Assembly (NCBI GenBank): GCA_030424595.1
Contig: JAUHWG010000003.1
Location: 124,001 to 188,000, forward strand
Length of the DNA stretch: 64,000 nt
Origin: Polyangia bacterium
Lineage (GTDB): Bacteria; Myxococcota_A; Polyangia; Nannocystales; Nannocystaceae
Reading direction: 5' to 3'
Positions 19,866 to 30,158 of this stretch are shown piece by piece. Position numbers and translations under genes: made by a program. Position 1 is the stretch's first letter. Each line of letters starts with the position of its first letter. The notes beneath the pieces are model-generated. The model saw only the letters and a program-made list of their open reading frames with translations. It had not been told where the DNA came from and made no database searches.

Positions 19866-22800
19866 GTTTGTAGGTGTGCATCGGATCTTTGAGGGCGTCG
19901 CAGCGCGTCAACCCGCCGCGATCGCGGCCATCCGCGGCGGTGAGCGGATCTCCTATGGAGAGCTGAACGCCTGGGCCGAGGCGGTGAGCTGCGCGCTCAT
20001 GGGGACCGGGGCGCGGAGCAACGGGCCCGTCGCGGTGCTCTTTGAGCGCTCCTTCGCGCTCCTCGCCGCGCTCTTGGGGGTGCTCAAGGCCGGCGGCGCG
20101 GTCGTGCCGCTGGACCCGGCGCTGCCCCGGGGGCGGATCGCGGCGATCCTCGACGATACAGAGGCGCCGCTCCTCGGCTCTGCCGATCTCGCGGCGCGCT
20201 TCGAGCTGTCAGGCTTCATTCCCCTTCCCGAGCGCGGGAGGCTTGGACGGGGCGCGGAGGTGACGACGCTCCACGGACCTCCGGTCGGCGATGATCCTCT
20301 CGCCTACATCCTCTACACCTCTGGCAGCACCGGGCGCCCGAAGGGGATCAGCTTTCCCCACGCTGCGTTGATCAACCTGATCCATTGGCACAACCGGGCG
20401 ATGGTCCCGGTGTCGCGGGTGCTCAACTTCGCCTCGATCGGCTTCGACGCGAGCTTTCACGAGATCTTCGCGGCCTGGTGCTACGGCGGCGCGATCGTCC
20501 TGATCGACGATGAGCAGCGCAAGGATCCCGTCGCGCTCGGCCGCGTCATCGCCGAGCAGCGGGTCGAGAAGGTCATCCTCCCGGTGGTCGTGCTCCAGGA
20601 GTTGGCGGAGGCCTACAGCTCCGCGCCGCGGGAGCTTCGGCGGCTGCGCGAGGTGACGACGACCGGAGAGGCGATGCACCTCACGCCGGCCGTGATCGAG
20701 CTCTTCCGCGGCTTGCCTCGCTGCGCGCTCCACAACCACTACGGGCCGACGGAGAGCCACGTCGTGACCTCCTTTACGCTCTCCGGTGATCCGCGGAGCT
20801 GGCCGGCGAGGCCGCCGATCGGGCGGCCGATCGCGAACGCCCGGGTGCTCATCCTCAACGAGCGGCTGGAGCCCTGCCCGAGCGGTGAGATCGGCGAGAT
20901 CTATATCGGCGGGGCGTGCCTCGCTCGGGGCTACTGGCGGCGGCCGGAGCTCACCGCCGAGCGCTTCATCGCCGATCCGACGGCGGTGGCGCGGGGGGAG
21001 GTCGGCGCGCGCCTCTACGCCAGCGGCGACCTCGGTCGGGTCGGCGACGACGGTGTCATCGTCTATCTCGGGCGCCGTGATCGTCAGCTCAAGATCAAGG
21101 GGGTGCGCGTCGAGCTCGGCGAGATCGAGGGGGTCTTGGGGGGGCTCGCGGGAGTGCGCGGCGCGGCTGTGGAGCACCTGGAGGGGCGCCTCTACGCCTA
21201 TGTGACCCTGCGGGACGGGACGGCGAGGAGCGGCGAGGAGCTCCTCCGCGAGCTGCGGGAGACCCTCCCTGAGGCGATGATCCCGAGGGCGATCGTGATC
21301 CTCGAGGAGCTCCCGCTCACGGCGAACGGCAAGCTGGATCGGGCCGCGTTGGCGGGGCTTCGACCTGGCGCACCCTCTGGAGCGCGGGGGAGGACGGCGA
21401 CGGCGGAGCGGGACCTCAGCGAGGTCGAGGCGCGGATGCTCGCGGTCTGGCGCGACGCGCTGCGCTGTGCGGAGGTCGCCCCCGAGGACGACTTCCTCGC
21501 CCTCGGCGGGGACTCGCTGGCGGCCGCGCGCCTGATCGCCCGGACCCGGCGGGTGTTCGGGGTCGACCTGGGGTACCGTGAGGTGTTCTCCGGGCTGAGC
21601 CCGGCTGCGCTCCTGGCGAGGATCGACGCGCGGCCCTCCGTCGATGGGGGAGAGCTGCGGGTCCCCGCGGCGGCGCGGGCCTCGGTCTCTGCGCGCGACC
21701 GGGCGCCGCTGACCTCCGCCCAGGCCCGCCTGTGGTTCTTGCGGAAGATGGCGCCCGAGAGTCGGGCCTACCACCTGTGCCACGCCTTTAGGATCCGCGG
21801 CGCGGTCGCGACGGAGCGCCTGGTCCGTGCGCTGGGTGTTCTCCTCCAGCGGCACCCGGCGCTGCGGACCGCCTTTGTCGAAGAGGGTGCCGAGGCGGTG
21901 CAGAGGATCGTCGGGCCCTCGCAAGCGGCGATCGAGCGCCTGACGATGTCGGAGGTCGGCGTCGCCGAGCGGCAGGTCGCGATCGACGAGCAGCTCGCGG
22001 CGGAGTTCTCCAGGCCCCTCGACCTCGAGGGCGGGGTCCCTGCGCGCCTCGGGGTGCTCCGCTTGGCGGAGGACGACCACCTGATCTGGCTGCACCTCCA
22101 CCACATCGTCGCCGACGGGTGGTCGGAGGCGCTGCTCCTGCGGGAGCTGGGCGAGCTGTGCAGCGCAGGGGGCTCCAGCCTCGGCGAGCCGCCGGCGGCC
22201 CGCTACGTCGACTACGCCGCGGAGCTCCGCCTGGCGGAGGGCGACGATGGGCGGCGAGAGCGGGACGCCCGCGTGATCGAGACCCTGCGCGGGCATCTCA
22301 TCGGCGCTCCGGCGCTCTTGCAGCTCCCCTGGGACCGGCCTCGGCCGGTGCTCCAGGGCCCCCGCAGCGCGAGCCATAGCTTCGGCCTGGGTCCGCGTGA
22401 GGTGCTGGCGATCCGAGACTTTGCCCTCGCCGCGGGGGCGACCACGGCGATGGTGATCATGGCCGGCTGGGCAGCGCTCCTCCACCGCTACAGCAGCGCG
22501 CGGAAGCTCGCGATCGGGGTGCCGAGCGCGGGCCGGGGCAGCGGGGAGTTCGAGGAGGTCGTCGGCCTCTTCGTCAACACCCTCGTGGTGCCGGTGGAGG
22601 TCGCCTCGGGGGTCGACTTCGCAGGCCTGACCGCGAACGTGCGCGAGCGCTGCCTGGAGGCCTTCGAGGGCGAGTCTCTCCCCTTCGAGCGCCTCGTCAG
22701 CGCGCTCTCGCCGGAGCGCGATCTGAGCTACAACCCGATCGTCCAGGTGGGCTTCGCACCGCAGCCGGACGCCGCCCGGACGCCGCGGATCGAAGGCCTC

Positions 22801-25800
22801 CAGGTCGAGGCGCTCGGCGGGCGCAGTCCGCATACGCCCATGGACCTGACCCTCTTCCTCTGGGAGGGGAGCGAGACGATCGAGCTCGCCATCAGCTTTG
22901 ACCAGGACCTCTTCGAGCGGGCGACGATCGAGCGGATGGAGGGCCACCTCCGCCGCCTCATGATGACGGGCGTCCGGGCCCCGAGGCGCTCGGTCGCCGC
23001 GCTGCCGATGCTCAGCGCCGCCGAGCGCCAGCAGGCGATCTACGGCTGGAACGAGACGAGTGCGACCGGCGAGCGTCGGATCTCCGGCGAGCTCCTCCAC
23101 ACGCTCGTCGAGCGGGTCGCGAGCGAGCGCCCGGAGCAGATCGCGGCGTGTCAGGGCGGCGCCTCGGTCTCCTACGGCGGCCTGGACCGGCGGGCCAACG
23201 CCCTCGCGTGGGCGTTGCGCGAGCGGGGTGTACGGCGCGGCGACCGGGTCGCGCTCGCGGTCGACCGGTCGATCGGTCTCCTCGTCGGCGTGCTCGGGAT
23301 CCTCAAGGCTGGGGCCGCGTTCGTGCCGGTGGATCCGGCCTACCCGGAGGCCCGCCGGTCGTACATGATCGGCGACTCGGAGGCGGCGCTGATCGTCACG
23401 CAGGAGCAGCTCGCGCCGAGCCTCGGCGACGATGTCCCGCTCCTCATCCTCGGTGAGGGGGGCGAGGCCGAGGCCTCAGAGGCGCCCGAGGTCGCGATCG
23501 ATCCCCAGGCCTGCGCCTACATGATCTACACCTCCGGCTCCACCGGGACGCCGAAGGGGGTCATGGTCGCCCATCGGGGCGCCGTCAACCTCGCCCGCGC
23601 GCAGCTCGAGATGTGTCGCCTCTCGCTCGACTCGGTGGTGCTCCAGTTCTCGTCGCTCAGCTTCGACGCGCTGGTCTTCGAGCTCCTCGCGGCGTGGGGC
23701 GTCGGCGCGACGATCGCCCTGCCGCCGCCCGGGCCGGTGATCCCCGGAGCGGAGCTGGTGGCGCTGCTCCGCGCCCGTCGGGTGTCCTATTGGGTCTGCC
23801 CCCCCTCGGTGCTCGCGGCGATGCCCGAGGCGGAGCTCCCGGAGCTCGAGGTGATCGTCGCTGCGGGGGAGCGCTGCACCGCGGCGGTGGTCGATCGTTG
23901 GGCGCCGGGGCGGACCTTCATCAACGCCTACGGCCCGACCGAGGTGACGGTGTGCGCGACCTACAGGGTCTGCTGCGCGGGCGAAGGGGACCCTTCGATC
24001 GGGCGACCGCTCCTCAACGTCGAGGTCTACATCCTCGACGGGGAGGGGGAGCCGGCCGCGGTCGGTCTCCCGGGGGAGATCGTGATCGGCGGCCTCGGTG
24101 TGGCCCTCGGCTATCGCGGTCGCCCGGCGGAGAACGCCGCGCGCTTCACCGCCGACCCCTTCTCGGGCAGGCCTGGCGCGCTGCTCTACCGGAGCGGGGA
24201 TCGGGGGCGAAGGCTGGCGAACGGCGAGATCGAGTTCCTCGGGCGAGACGACGAGCAGGTCAAGATCCGCGGCTTTCGGATCGAGCTCGGCGAGATCGAA
24301 GCGGCGCTCTGTCGCGATCCGGAGGTCGCCGACGCCGTAGTCACCGCGAGCGTTGGCTTGACGGGCCACCTCCTGCTTCAGGTCGCCGGCTCGGTCGGGG
24401 ACGTGGCCGAGACGCAGCGGGCTGTCCGCGAGAGGCTTCAGGGCCAGCTCCCGGCGCACATGGTGCCGTCGTCGCTCGTCATACACGCTCGCTTTCCGAC
24501 CTTGCCGAACGGCAAGATCGACCGGCGGGCGCTCGCCGAGCTCCGGACGCGATCCGTCGAGGGGCACGACCTCCGAAGGGGGGGCCCGGGGGCCTCCGTG
24601 ACCTCGGGGATCGCGGCGACCCTGGCCCAGATCTGGTGCGATGTCCTCGGGCTCGCCGACGTCGATCACGACGCGTCGTTCTTTGAGGTGGGCGGCCACT
24701 CCCTGGCGCTCGCCGAGATCCAGGGCGAGATCGCCGAGCGTCTGGGCACGTCGATCCGGATCGTCGATCTCTTCCGCTTCACGACGATCCGGACCCTCGC
24801 GAAGGTTCTCTCGGACCTGAGCTCCCTGCGCGGGTCCGATCCTGCGGGCGACGGCCTGCGGGCGGGCGAGCCGTCGTCGGCGTCACCCGCCCAGGACGAG
24901 AGGATCGCGATCGTCGGCGTCGCCGGTCGCTTCCCCGGCGCCGACGATGCCGACCAGCTCTGGGCGAACTTGATGGCGGGGGTCGACGCGATCCACACCT
25001 CGAGCGCAGAGGAGCTGGCGGCCGCGGGCGTCGATCCCGAGGTGCTCGGCTCGCCGCGCTTTGTCCCGCGCTACGGGCTCATCGACGGCGCCTACGACTT
25101 CGACGCGGACTTCTTCGGCTACTCGCCGCAGGAGTCGCGCCTCATCGATCCCCAGCACCGGATCTTCCTCGAGTCCGCCTTCGCGGCCCTCGAGGACGCG
25201 GCCTACGATCCGGCCCGCCGCGGACGCTCGGTCGGGGTCTTCGCCGGGAGCGAGGGTCCCTATCACTGGATCGAGGAGATCGGTCGCCGAGGCGCGCCCC
25301 AGAGCCCGACCGAGATCCAGGTGGGCGTCGCCAACATCGCCGACAACCTGACGGCGCGGGTCGCCTACAAGCTCGGCCTCGAGGGGCCGGCGGTGACGGT
25401 CCTCGCGGCCTGTGCGACTTCCCTCGTCGCGGTCCATGTCGCCTGTCGGAGCCTCCGCGAGGGGGAGTGTGAGCTCGCCTTGGCCGGAGGCAGCGCGATA
25501 GCTCCGCCCTCCCACCGCGGACACCTGGCGGACGGCACCGGGCTGATGTCCGACGACGGGCGCTGCCGCCCCTTCGACGCCGAGGCCTCGGGGACAGTCG
25601 GGGCGAGCGCGGTCTCGGTGGTCGCCCTGCGCCGCCTCAGCGACGCCCTCGCCGACGGTGATCGGATCTATGCGGTGATCCGCGGCTCTGCGATCGGCCA
25701 CGACGGCGGCGCGAAGATCGGCTTCACAGCCCCGAGCCCGAGGGGGCAGGAGCGGGTGATCACCGCGGCCTACGCCGCCGCGGGGGTCGAGCCTGAGTCC

Positions 25801-28668
25801 GTCGGCTTCATCGAGGCGCACGGCACGGGGACGCGCGTCGGTGATCCGATCGAGGTGGCCGCCCTGACCGAGGCCTTTCGCCGCTCGACCGCCGAGCGGG
25901 GCTTTTGCGCGCTGGGGTCGCTGAAGGGGAACCTCGGCCACACGGGGGCGGCCTCGGGGGTCGCGGGGCTGATCAAGGCGGCGTTCGCCGTCGAGCGGGG
26001 CGTGATCCCGCCGACGGTCCACTACCGGGCGGCGAACCCCGACCTCGAGCTGGGGTCGAGCCCCTTCTTCATCAACTCGGCGGCGGTGCCCTGGTCGGAT
26101 CGTTGGGGGCCGAGGCGGGCGGGGGTCAGCGCCTTCGGGGTAGGGGGAACCAACGCCCACGTCGTCGTCGAGTCGTGCCCCGAGGTGGCGCCCTCGACCG
26201 CGCCGCGGGAGTGGCAGGTGCTCCGGCTGAGCGCTCGCACGGAGAGGGCGCTCGACGAGCGATCCTCCGCGATCGCGGAGCACCTCAAGAAGGGGGAAGA
26301 TGTCCGCCTTGCGGACGTCTGCTACACCGCGCGACGGCTCCCGGAGCTCAGCCCTGCGCGCCGAGTCGTCGTCTCTCGCAGCGCCTCAGAGGCAGCAGCT
26401 GCCCTCGAGAGGCCGCGCAGGCGAAGCGCCGAGTCCTGCATCCTCTCAGACCCGGAGCTGGTCTGGATGTTCCCTGGGGGCGGCACGCAGTATGTCGGCA
26501 TGGGGCGCCAGCTCTACGCTCGGGAGCCGGTCTTCCGCGCCGCCCTAGACCTCTGCGCCGAGCGCTTTGTCGGGCCCTTGGGCGTGGACATCCGCCGCCT
26601 GATCTTCGCCGAAGAGGGCGAGCGGGCCGAGGCGGAGGCCGCCTTGCGGATGCCCTCGCGGAACACGGCGGCGGTCTTCTCGATCGAGCACGCGCTCGCG
26701 GAGCTTCTCCTTAGCGGGGGTCTGCGTCCAGGGGCGGTCTTCGGTCAGAGCCTCGGCGAGTACGGGGCGGCGGTGGTCGCTGGGGTGATGAGCGTGGAGG
26801 ACGCGGTCGAGCTGATCGCCCTGCGCGGGCTCCTCTGCGATCGCTGTCCGCCGGCGGCGATGCTGAGCGTGTTCGCGGGCGTCGAGATGATCGAGCCCCG
26901 TCTCGGCGAGCTCTCGGTGGCGGCGATCAACGGCCCAGAGCTCTGCGTCATCGCCGGGAGTGAGGCGCCGCTGGGCCGCCTGGCGGCCCAGCTCGAGGGC
27001 GAGGGGATCCGCGTCCGTCCGCTGGCGGTCGCCGGTGCGGCCCACTCGAGCGCGGTCGAGGGGGTCGTGCCGCACCTGGTCGAGCGGGCGCGAGGCCTCG
27101 ATCTGCGACCGCCGGAGATGCCGATGTTCTCCTGTGTCGTCGGCGGCGAGGTCGGCCCCCGCTGCGCCGAGGCGGAGCACTGGGGGCAGCACCTGCGCCA
27201 GACCATTCGCTTCACCGAGGCTGCGAACGCCCTCCTCGCCGGTCCGCAGCGGGTCTTCCTCGAGGTCGGCCCGAGCGGGCGAATGGCCAAGCTGCTGCGG
27301 CGTCAGCCGGGGGCCGAGACCCGCGTGAGCCCCTCGGCGATGGCCCATCCGAGGTCGAAGCGCGACGAGTCGCAGGCGCTCTACGAGGCGCTCGGCGAGC
27401 TCTGGTCCGCTGGTCTTGCGGTCGACGAGCGCCTCTTCTCCGGCGACGAGGTCCGCCGCGTCGTCTCGCTCCCTCGCTACCCCTTCGCGCGGACGACCTA
27501 CACGGTCCACGGCGGGGGGGGGCGGCCGAGGAGCGCCGAGCCCCTGGCGTCGGAGGTCCCCGCGGTCGATCCCGCGATCGAGGATCCCACGCTGCGCGCG
27601 ATCGCCGAGGTGTGGTCGCGGATCCTGGGGGTCCGACCGATCGCCGCGGACGATGATTTCTTCGCCCTCGGAGGGAGCTCGCTCATCGCCATGGAGCTGC
27701 GGGCCGCGCTCCAGGACCGCCTCGGGGTCGCGGTGCCGGTGCACGCCCTGGTCGAGCATCCGCGGCTGGAGGCGTTCGCCGGCTCCCTCGGGGCTGTGGT
27801 CGAGAGTTCGGCCAGCTCGCCTCCGGGGGAGATGAGGGGCGAGGACGCGGACGAGGCGACGGTGGAGGCGAAGGGCGAGGCCAGTCTCGCGGACAGTCTC
27901 GCGGACGCGCGAAGGGCTGGTCTCGAGCGGGGGAGCACGGAGCTGATGGTCCGGCTCCGCAGCGGGTCTGTCGACCGAGCTCCGCTCTTCCTCATCCAGC
28001 CGATCGGCGGGACGGTCTACACCTATCGTGCGCTCGCTGAGGCCCTAGGGGATCATCGAACGATCTACGGCGTTCGTGCGCCGGGCATCGAGCCTGGGGA
28101 GCCTGTCTTCGACGAGCTCGCGCCCCTCCTCGACGCCTACGCCCGGCAGGTGCGCGAGGTCCAGCCGAGCGGAGAGCTGCTCCTCGCCGGTCACTCCTCC
28201 GGGGGTCTCCTCGCCTTCGCGCTCGCCGAGCGGTTCGTCGCTGACGGGCGCTCGGTCCATGTCGCCCCCCTCGACGCAGGATTCCCTCCGCCCCTCGATC
28301 CGGGGGCGCCCTACGGGGTCGACGAGCTCCTGGGAGAGCTGTCGATCTTCAAGGCCAAGGCGCCGGAGGCCTATGCACACCTCGAGGCGACGCTGAGATC
28401 CGGCTCCCGCTTGGCCCAAGTCATGGTCGGGACGCGGCGGGCGCTGGCGGCGTTTGAGCCCCATCGGCTCGGCGTCAACCTCCTGGCGTTCATGGCGGAG
28501 GAGCGCGTCCTCGACGACGCCGACGCGGTGGCCGTCCGCTGGCTGAAGCTGGCCGGCGGCGGCTTCTCTCTGGATCTCTGCCCCGGGGATCATTTTTCGA
28601 TGCTCGAGGCCCCTCGGGTCGGCGAGCTGGCGAGGAGGCTCGCGCGCCGACTCATGATCCTAGCGTGA
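19855..28668 (+). CDS. Hybrid NRPS-PKS, A-T-C-A-T-KS-AT-T-TE
   Basis: 2937 residues from GTG 19855 (GGAG just upstream). A1 (about 8-505; YTSGSTGRPKG); T1 (S554); C (615-1062; HHIVADG 749-755); A2 (1080-1567; YTSGSTGTPKG); T2 (S1616); KS (1681-2107; Cys1853 in AACATSLV, His1989 in HGTGT, His2029 in NLGH); AT (2202-2496; GQSLGEY, Ser2299; specificity motif GAAH 2394-2397); T3 (S2609); TE (2700-2937; GHSSGG, Ser2781). Pocket residues read by alignment to PheA: A1 D-A-H-I-T-T-H-V-V, no match known to me; A2 D-A-F-V-V-A-A-V-C, close to Phe/aromatic codes. No KR, DH, ER, MT or E domain, so the beta-ketone should remain. Predicted product: two amino acids plus one C2 unit with a side chain, released by the TE. 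Confidence 0.95.
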   Translation: MGREFVGVHRIFEGVAARQPAAIAAIRGGERISYGELNAWAEAVSCALMGTGARSNGPVAVLFERSFALLAALLGVLKAGGAVVPLDPALPRGRIAAILDDTEAPLLGSADLAARFELSGFIPLPERGRLGRGAEVTTLHGPPVGDDPLAYILYTSGSTGRPKGISFPHAALINLIHWHNRAMVPVSRVLNFASIGFDASFHEIFAAWCYGGAIVLIDDEQRKDPVALGRVIAEQRVEKVILPVVVLQELAEAYSSAPRELRRLREVTTTGEAMHLTPAVIELFRGLPRCALHNHYGPTESHVVTSFTLSGDPRSWPARPPIGRPIANARVLILNERLEPCPSGEIGEIYIGGACLARGYWRRPELTAERFIADPTAVARGEVGARLYASGDLGRVGDDGVIVYLGRRDRQLKIKGVRVELGEIEGVLGGLAGVRGAAVEHLEGRLYAYVTLRDGTARSGEELLRELRETLPEAMIPRAIVILEELPLTANGKLDRAALAGLRPGAPSGARGRTATAERDLSEVEARMLAVWRDALRCAEVAPEDDFLALGGDSLAAARLIARTRRVFGVDLGYREVFSGLSPAALLARIDARPSVDGGELRVPAAARASVSARDRAPLTSAQARLWFLRKMAPESRAYHLCHAFRIRGAVATERLVRALGVLLQRHPALRTAFVEEGAEAVQRIVGPSQAAIERLTMSEVGVAERQVAIDEQLAAEFSRPLDLEGGVPARLGVLRLAEDDHLIWLHLHHIVADGWSEALLLRELGELCSAGGSSLGEPPAARYVDYAAELRLAEGDDGRRERDARVIETLRGHLIGAPALLQLPWDRPRPVLQGPRSASHSFGLGPREVLAIRDFALAAGATTAMVIMAGWAALLHRYSSARKLAIGVPSAGRGSGEFEEVVGLFVNTLVVPVEVASGVDFAGLTANVRERCLEAFEGESLPFERLVSALSPERDLSYNPIVQVGFAPQPDAARTPRIEGLQVEALGGRSPHTPMDLTLFLWEGSETIELAISFDQDLFERATIERMEGHLRRLMMTGVRAPRRSVAALPMLSAAERQQAIYGWNETSATGERRISGELLHTLVERVASERPEQIAACQGGASVSYGGLDRRANALAWALRERGVRRGDRVALAVDRSIGLLVGVLGILKAGAAFVPVDPAYPEARRSYMIGDSEAALIVTQEQLAPSLGDDVPLLILGEGGEAEASEAPEVAIDPQACAYMIYTSGSTGTPKGVMVAHRGAVNLARAQLEMCRLSLDSVVLQFSSLSFDALVFELLAAWGVGATIALPPPGPVIPGAELVALLRARRVSYWVCPPSVLAAMPEAELPELEVIVAAGERCTAAVVDRWAPGRTFINAYGPTEVTVCATYRVCCAGEGDPSIGRPLLNVEVYILDGEGEPAAVGLPGEIVIGGLGVALGYRGRPAENAARFTADPFSGRPGALLYRSGDRGRRLANGEIEFLGRDDEQVKIRGFRIELGEIEAALCRDPEVADAVVTASVGLTGHLLLQVAGSVGDVAETQRAVRERLQGQLPAHMVPSSLVIHARFPTLPNGKIDRRALAELRTRSVEGHDLRRGGPGASVTSGIAATLAQIWCDVLGLADVDHDASFFEVGGHSLALAEIQGEIAERLGTSIRIVDLFRFTTIRTLAKVLSDLSSLRGSDPAGDGLRAGEPSSASPAQDERIAIVGVAGRFPGADDADQLWANLMAGVDAIHTSSAEELAAAGVDPEVLGSPRFVPRYGLIDGAYDFDADFFGYSPQESRLIDPQHRIFLESAFAALEDAAYDPARRGRSVGVFAGSEGPYHWIEEIGRRGAPQSPTEIQVGVANIADNLTARVAYKLGLEGPAVTVLAACATSLVAVHVACRSLREGECELALAGGSAIAPPSHRGHLADGTGLMSDDGRCRPFDAEASGTVGASAVSVVALRRLSDALADGDRIYAVIRGSAIGHDGGAKIGFTAPSPRGQERVITAAYAAAGVEPESVGFIEAHGTGTRVGDPIEVAALTEAFRRSTAERGFCALGSLKGNLGHTGAASGVAGLIKAAFAVERGVIPPTVHYRAANPDLELGSSPFFINSAAVPWSDRWGPRRAGVSAFGVGGTNAHVVVESCPEVAPSTAPREWQVLRLSARTERALDERSSAIAEHLKKGEDVRLADVCYTARRLPELSPARRVVVSRSASEAAAALERPRRRSAESCILSDPELVWMFPGGGTQYVGMGRQLYAREPVFRAALDLCAERFVGPLGVDIRRLIFAEEGERAEAEAALRMPSRNTAAVFSIEHALAELLLSGGLRPGAVFGQSLGEYGAAVVAGVMSVEDAVELIALRGLLCDRCPPAAMLSVFAGVEMIEPRLGELSVAAINGPELCVIAGSEAPLGRLAAQLEGEGIRVRPLAVAGAAHSSAVEGVVPHLVERARGLDLRPPEMPMFSCVVGGEVGPRCAEAEHWGQHLRQTIRFTEAANALLAGPQRVFLEVGPSGRMAKLLRRQPGAETRVSPSAMAHPRSKRDESQALYEALGELWSAGLAVDERLFSGDEVRRVVSLPRYPFARTTYTVHGGGGRPRSAEPLASEVPAVDPAIEDPTLRAIAEVWSRILGVRPIAADDDFFALGGSSLIAMELRAALQDRLGVAVPVHALVEHPRLEAFAGSLGAVVESSASSPPGEMRGEDADEATVEAKGEASLADSLADARRAGLERGSTELMVRLRSGSVDRAPLFLIQPIGGTVYTYRALAEALGDHRTIYGVRAPGIEPGEPVFDELAPLLDAYARQVREVQPSGELLLAGHSSGGLLAFALAERFVADGRSVHVAPLDAGFPPPLDPGAPYGVDELLGELSIFKAKAPEAYAHLEATLRSGSRLAQVMVGTRRALAAFEPHRLGVNLLAFMAEERVLDDADAVAVRWLKLAGGGFSLDLCPGDHFSMLEAPRVGELARRLARRLMILA

Positions 28669-28708
28669 GGCTACACTGGACCTTCGTCAGGGGCTCTTGG
28701 CTCATCAT

Positions 28709-28722
28709 CCCGGGCGCCCGGG
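28709..28722. other. Palindrome between convergent genes
   Basis: CCCGGGCGCCCGGG, a perfect 14-base palindrome 40 bases after the NRPS-PKS stop and before the convergent ccr end. It could act as a bidirectional stop or a protein site. There is no T tract. Confidence 0.3.
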
Positions 28723-28856
28723 GTCGCGGAGCCGCAGGGGGTCGATACCCTCGCCGACGAATGAGCTGACCGCCGAGCCGAATAGCGCGACCGTCACCCG
28801 TAGGGGGACAACCGCGTATTTGGTTGAGGGCGTAGGAGGGGCGCGAATAGGAGGGA

Positions 28857-30116
28857 TCAGCCGCGCTCTTCGCGTCCGAGGCCCATCTCGGGGGCGCCGA
28901 CCAGCGCCGCCATATTCCCGTAGGGATGCTGCCCGAGGTGCATAAGCTGGTGGGCCTCGGGGAGCTGGTCGAAGGTGAACGTTCGTGAGAGGCAGGGGTC
29001 GACCACGCCGGAGGCGATCATGTCGTTAAACGCCCGGTATTGGGCAGTGTTCGCGCCGTGCGTTCCCTGGAGGCGCTTCTGTCGCATCCAATGGCGCCGG
29101 AGATCGAGCGAGGCCGTATAGCCGGTCGTGCCGGCGCAGATGACCACCATCCCCCCCTCGGCGCAGACAAAGCACGAGGTGGGGAGCGTGCTCTCCCCAG
29201 GGTGCTCGAAGACGATCCTCGGGTTTCGTCGCTCGCCGAGGACTCGCCATATCTCCTTGCCGAAGGCGCGCGCGCCGCTGAGCCATTGATGATAGGCCTC
29301 AGCGTCGCGCCAGTCGGGGATCACGCCCCAGTGATCGAATTTCTTGCGGTTGATCACACCTACGGCCCCGAGGGCGCGGCAACACTCAGACTTCGCGTCG
29401 TCGGAGACCACCGCGATGGGTCGACCTCCGGCGGCGACGACGAGCTGAATCGCCAGTGTGCCGAGGCCGCCGGCGCCGCCCCACACCAAGACCACGTCGC
29501 CTCTGCGCACTCTGTGCTCTTCGAAGCCGAAGAGGCCGCGATAGGCCGCCCCGCCGTTGACCGTGTATACTGCGGCCTCCTCCCAGGTTAGGTGGGCCGG
29601 CTTGGAGAGGACCTGGTGCGCCTTCACGCGGGTGAATTGGCCGAACGATCCGTCATTGGTCTCATACCCCCACACCAGGTGGGAGGGCGTCAGCATAGGG
29701 TCCTCGCCAGCGCGGATCCTGGGGCATCGACAATCCCACCAGCCGCCGTGGAGGACGACGTGGTCGCCGACCTTGACGGTCGAGACGGCGCTGCCGACCT
29801 CGTAGACGATCCCCGAGGCCTCGGAGCCTGCGACATGATAGCCGCGGTGGTCGCCCCGTCGTCGGTGACCGTCGATCACATTGATCGGTCGACCGTAACC
29901 GGCCCATATGCCGTTGTAGTTGATCCCTGTGGCCATAACAGCCACGAGGCACTCGTCCTCCCCGATCTCGGGGGTGTCGACATATTCTAGGCAGAACGCG
30001 TCGACAGGGTCGCCGAAGCGCTCCTCCCGGATCGTATGGGCGTACATTCGCCGTGGGACGCTCCCGAGCGGAGGGAGTGTGCCCACAGCATAGTGACAAT
30101 CTACCCTACGAACCAC
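28857..30116 (-). CDS. ccr: Crotonyl-CoA carboxylase/reductase
   Basis: 419 residues from GTG 30116; GTG 30086 is also possible. The segment GTLPPLGSVPRRMYA matches the N-terminal extension of known CCRs, so ATG 30047 is too late. MDR fold with NAD(P) motif VWGGAGGLG (211-219), HHGG-like GGWWD loop and VVICAGTTGYTASLD. CO2-binding residues of studied CCRs appear kept as N68 (GINYNGI), E152 (GYETNDGSF) and H353 (GTHGAN). CCRs reductively carboxylate 2-enoyl-CoAs to ethyl- or longer alkylmalonyl-CoA. It lies convergent to the PKS gene and is its likely extender-unit supplier. Confidence 0.93.
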   Translation of the reverse strand: MVRRVDCHYAVGTLPPLGSVPRRMYAHTIREERFGDPVDAFCLEYVDTPEIGEDECLVAVMATGINYNGIWAGYGRPINVIDGHRRRGDHRGYHVAGSEASGIVYEVGSAVSTVKVGDHVVLHGGWWDCRCPRIRAGEDPMLTPSHLVWGYETNDGSFGQFTRVKAHQVLSKPAHLTWEEAAVYTVNGGAAYRGLFGFEEHRVRRGDVVLVWGGAGGLGTLAIQLVVAAGGRPIAVVSDDAKSECCRALGAVGVINRKKFDHWGVIPDWRDAEAYHQWLSGARAFGKEIWRVLGERRNPRIVFEHPGESTLPTSCFVCAEGGMVVICAGTTGYTASLDLRRHWMRQKRLQGTHGANTAQYRAFNDMIASGVVDPCLSRTFTFDQLPEAHQLMHLGQHPYGNMAALVGAPEMGLGREERG

Positions 30117-30158
30117 ATCGGAAAACGTACCCCAGAACTCAGGGCGCGCCAGCTTTGT

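Noticed and set aside
20209..23100. Long open frame antisense to the NRPS-PKS gene
   Set aside because: High-GC codon bias leaves long antisense frames open. Its peptide is Arg/Pro/Asp-rich with no domain, while the plus strand is unmistakable NRPS. The same reasoning excludes long antisense frames across rph, the kinases and the P450.
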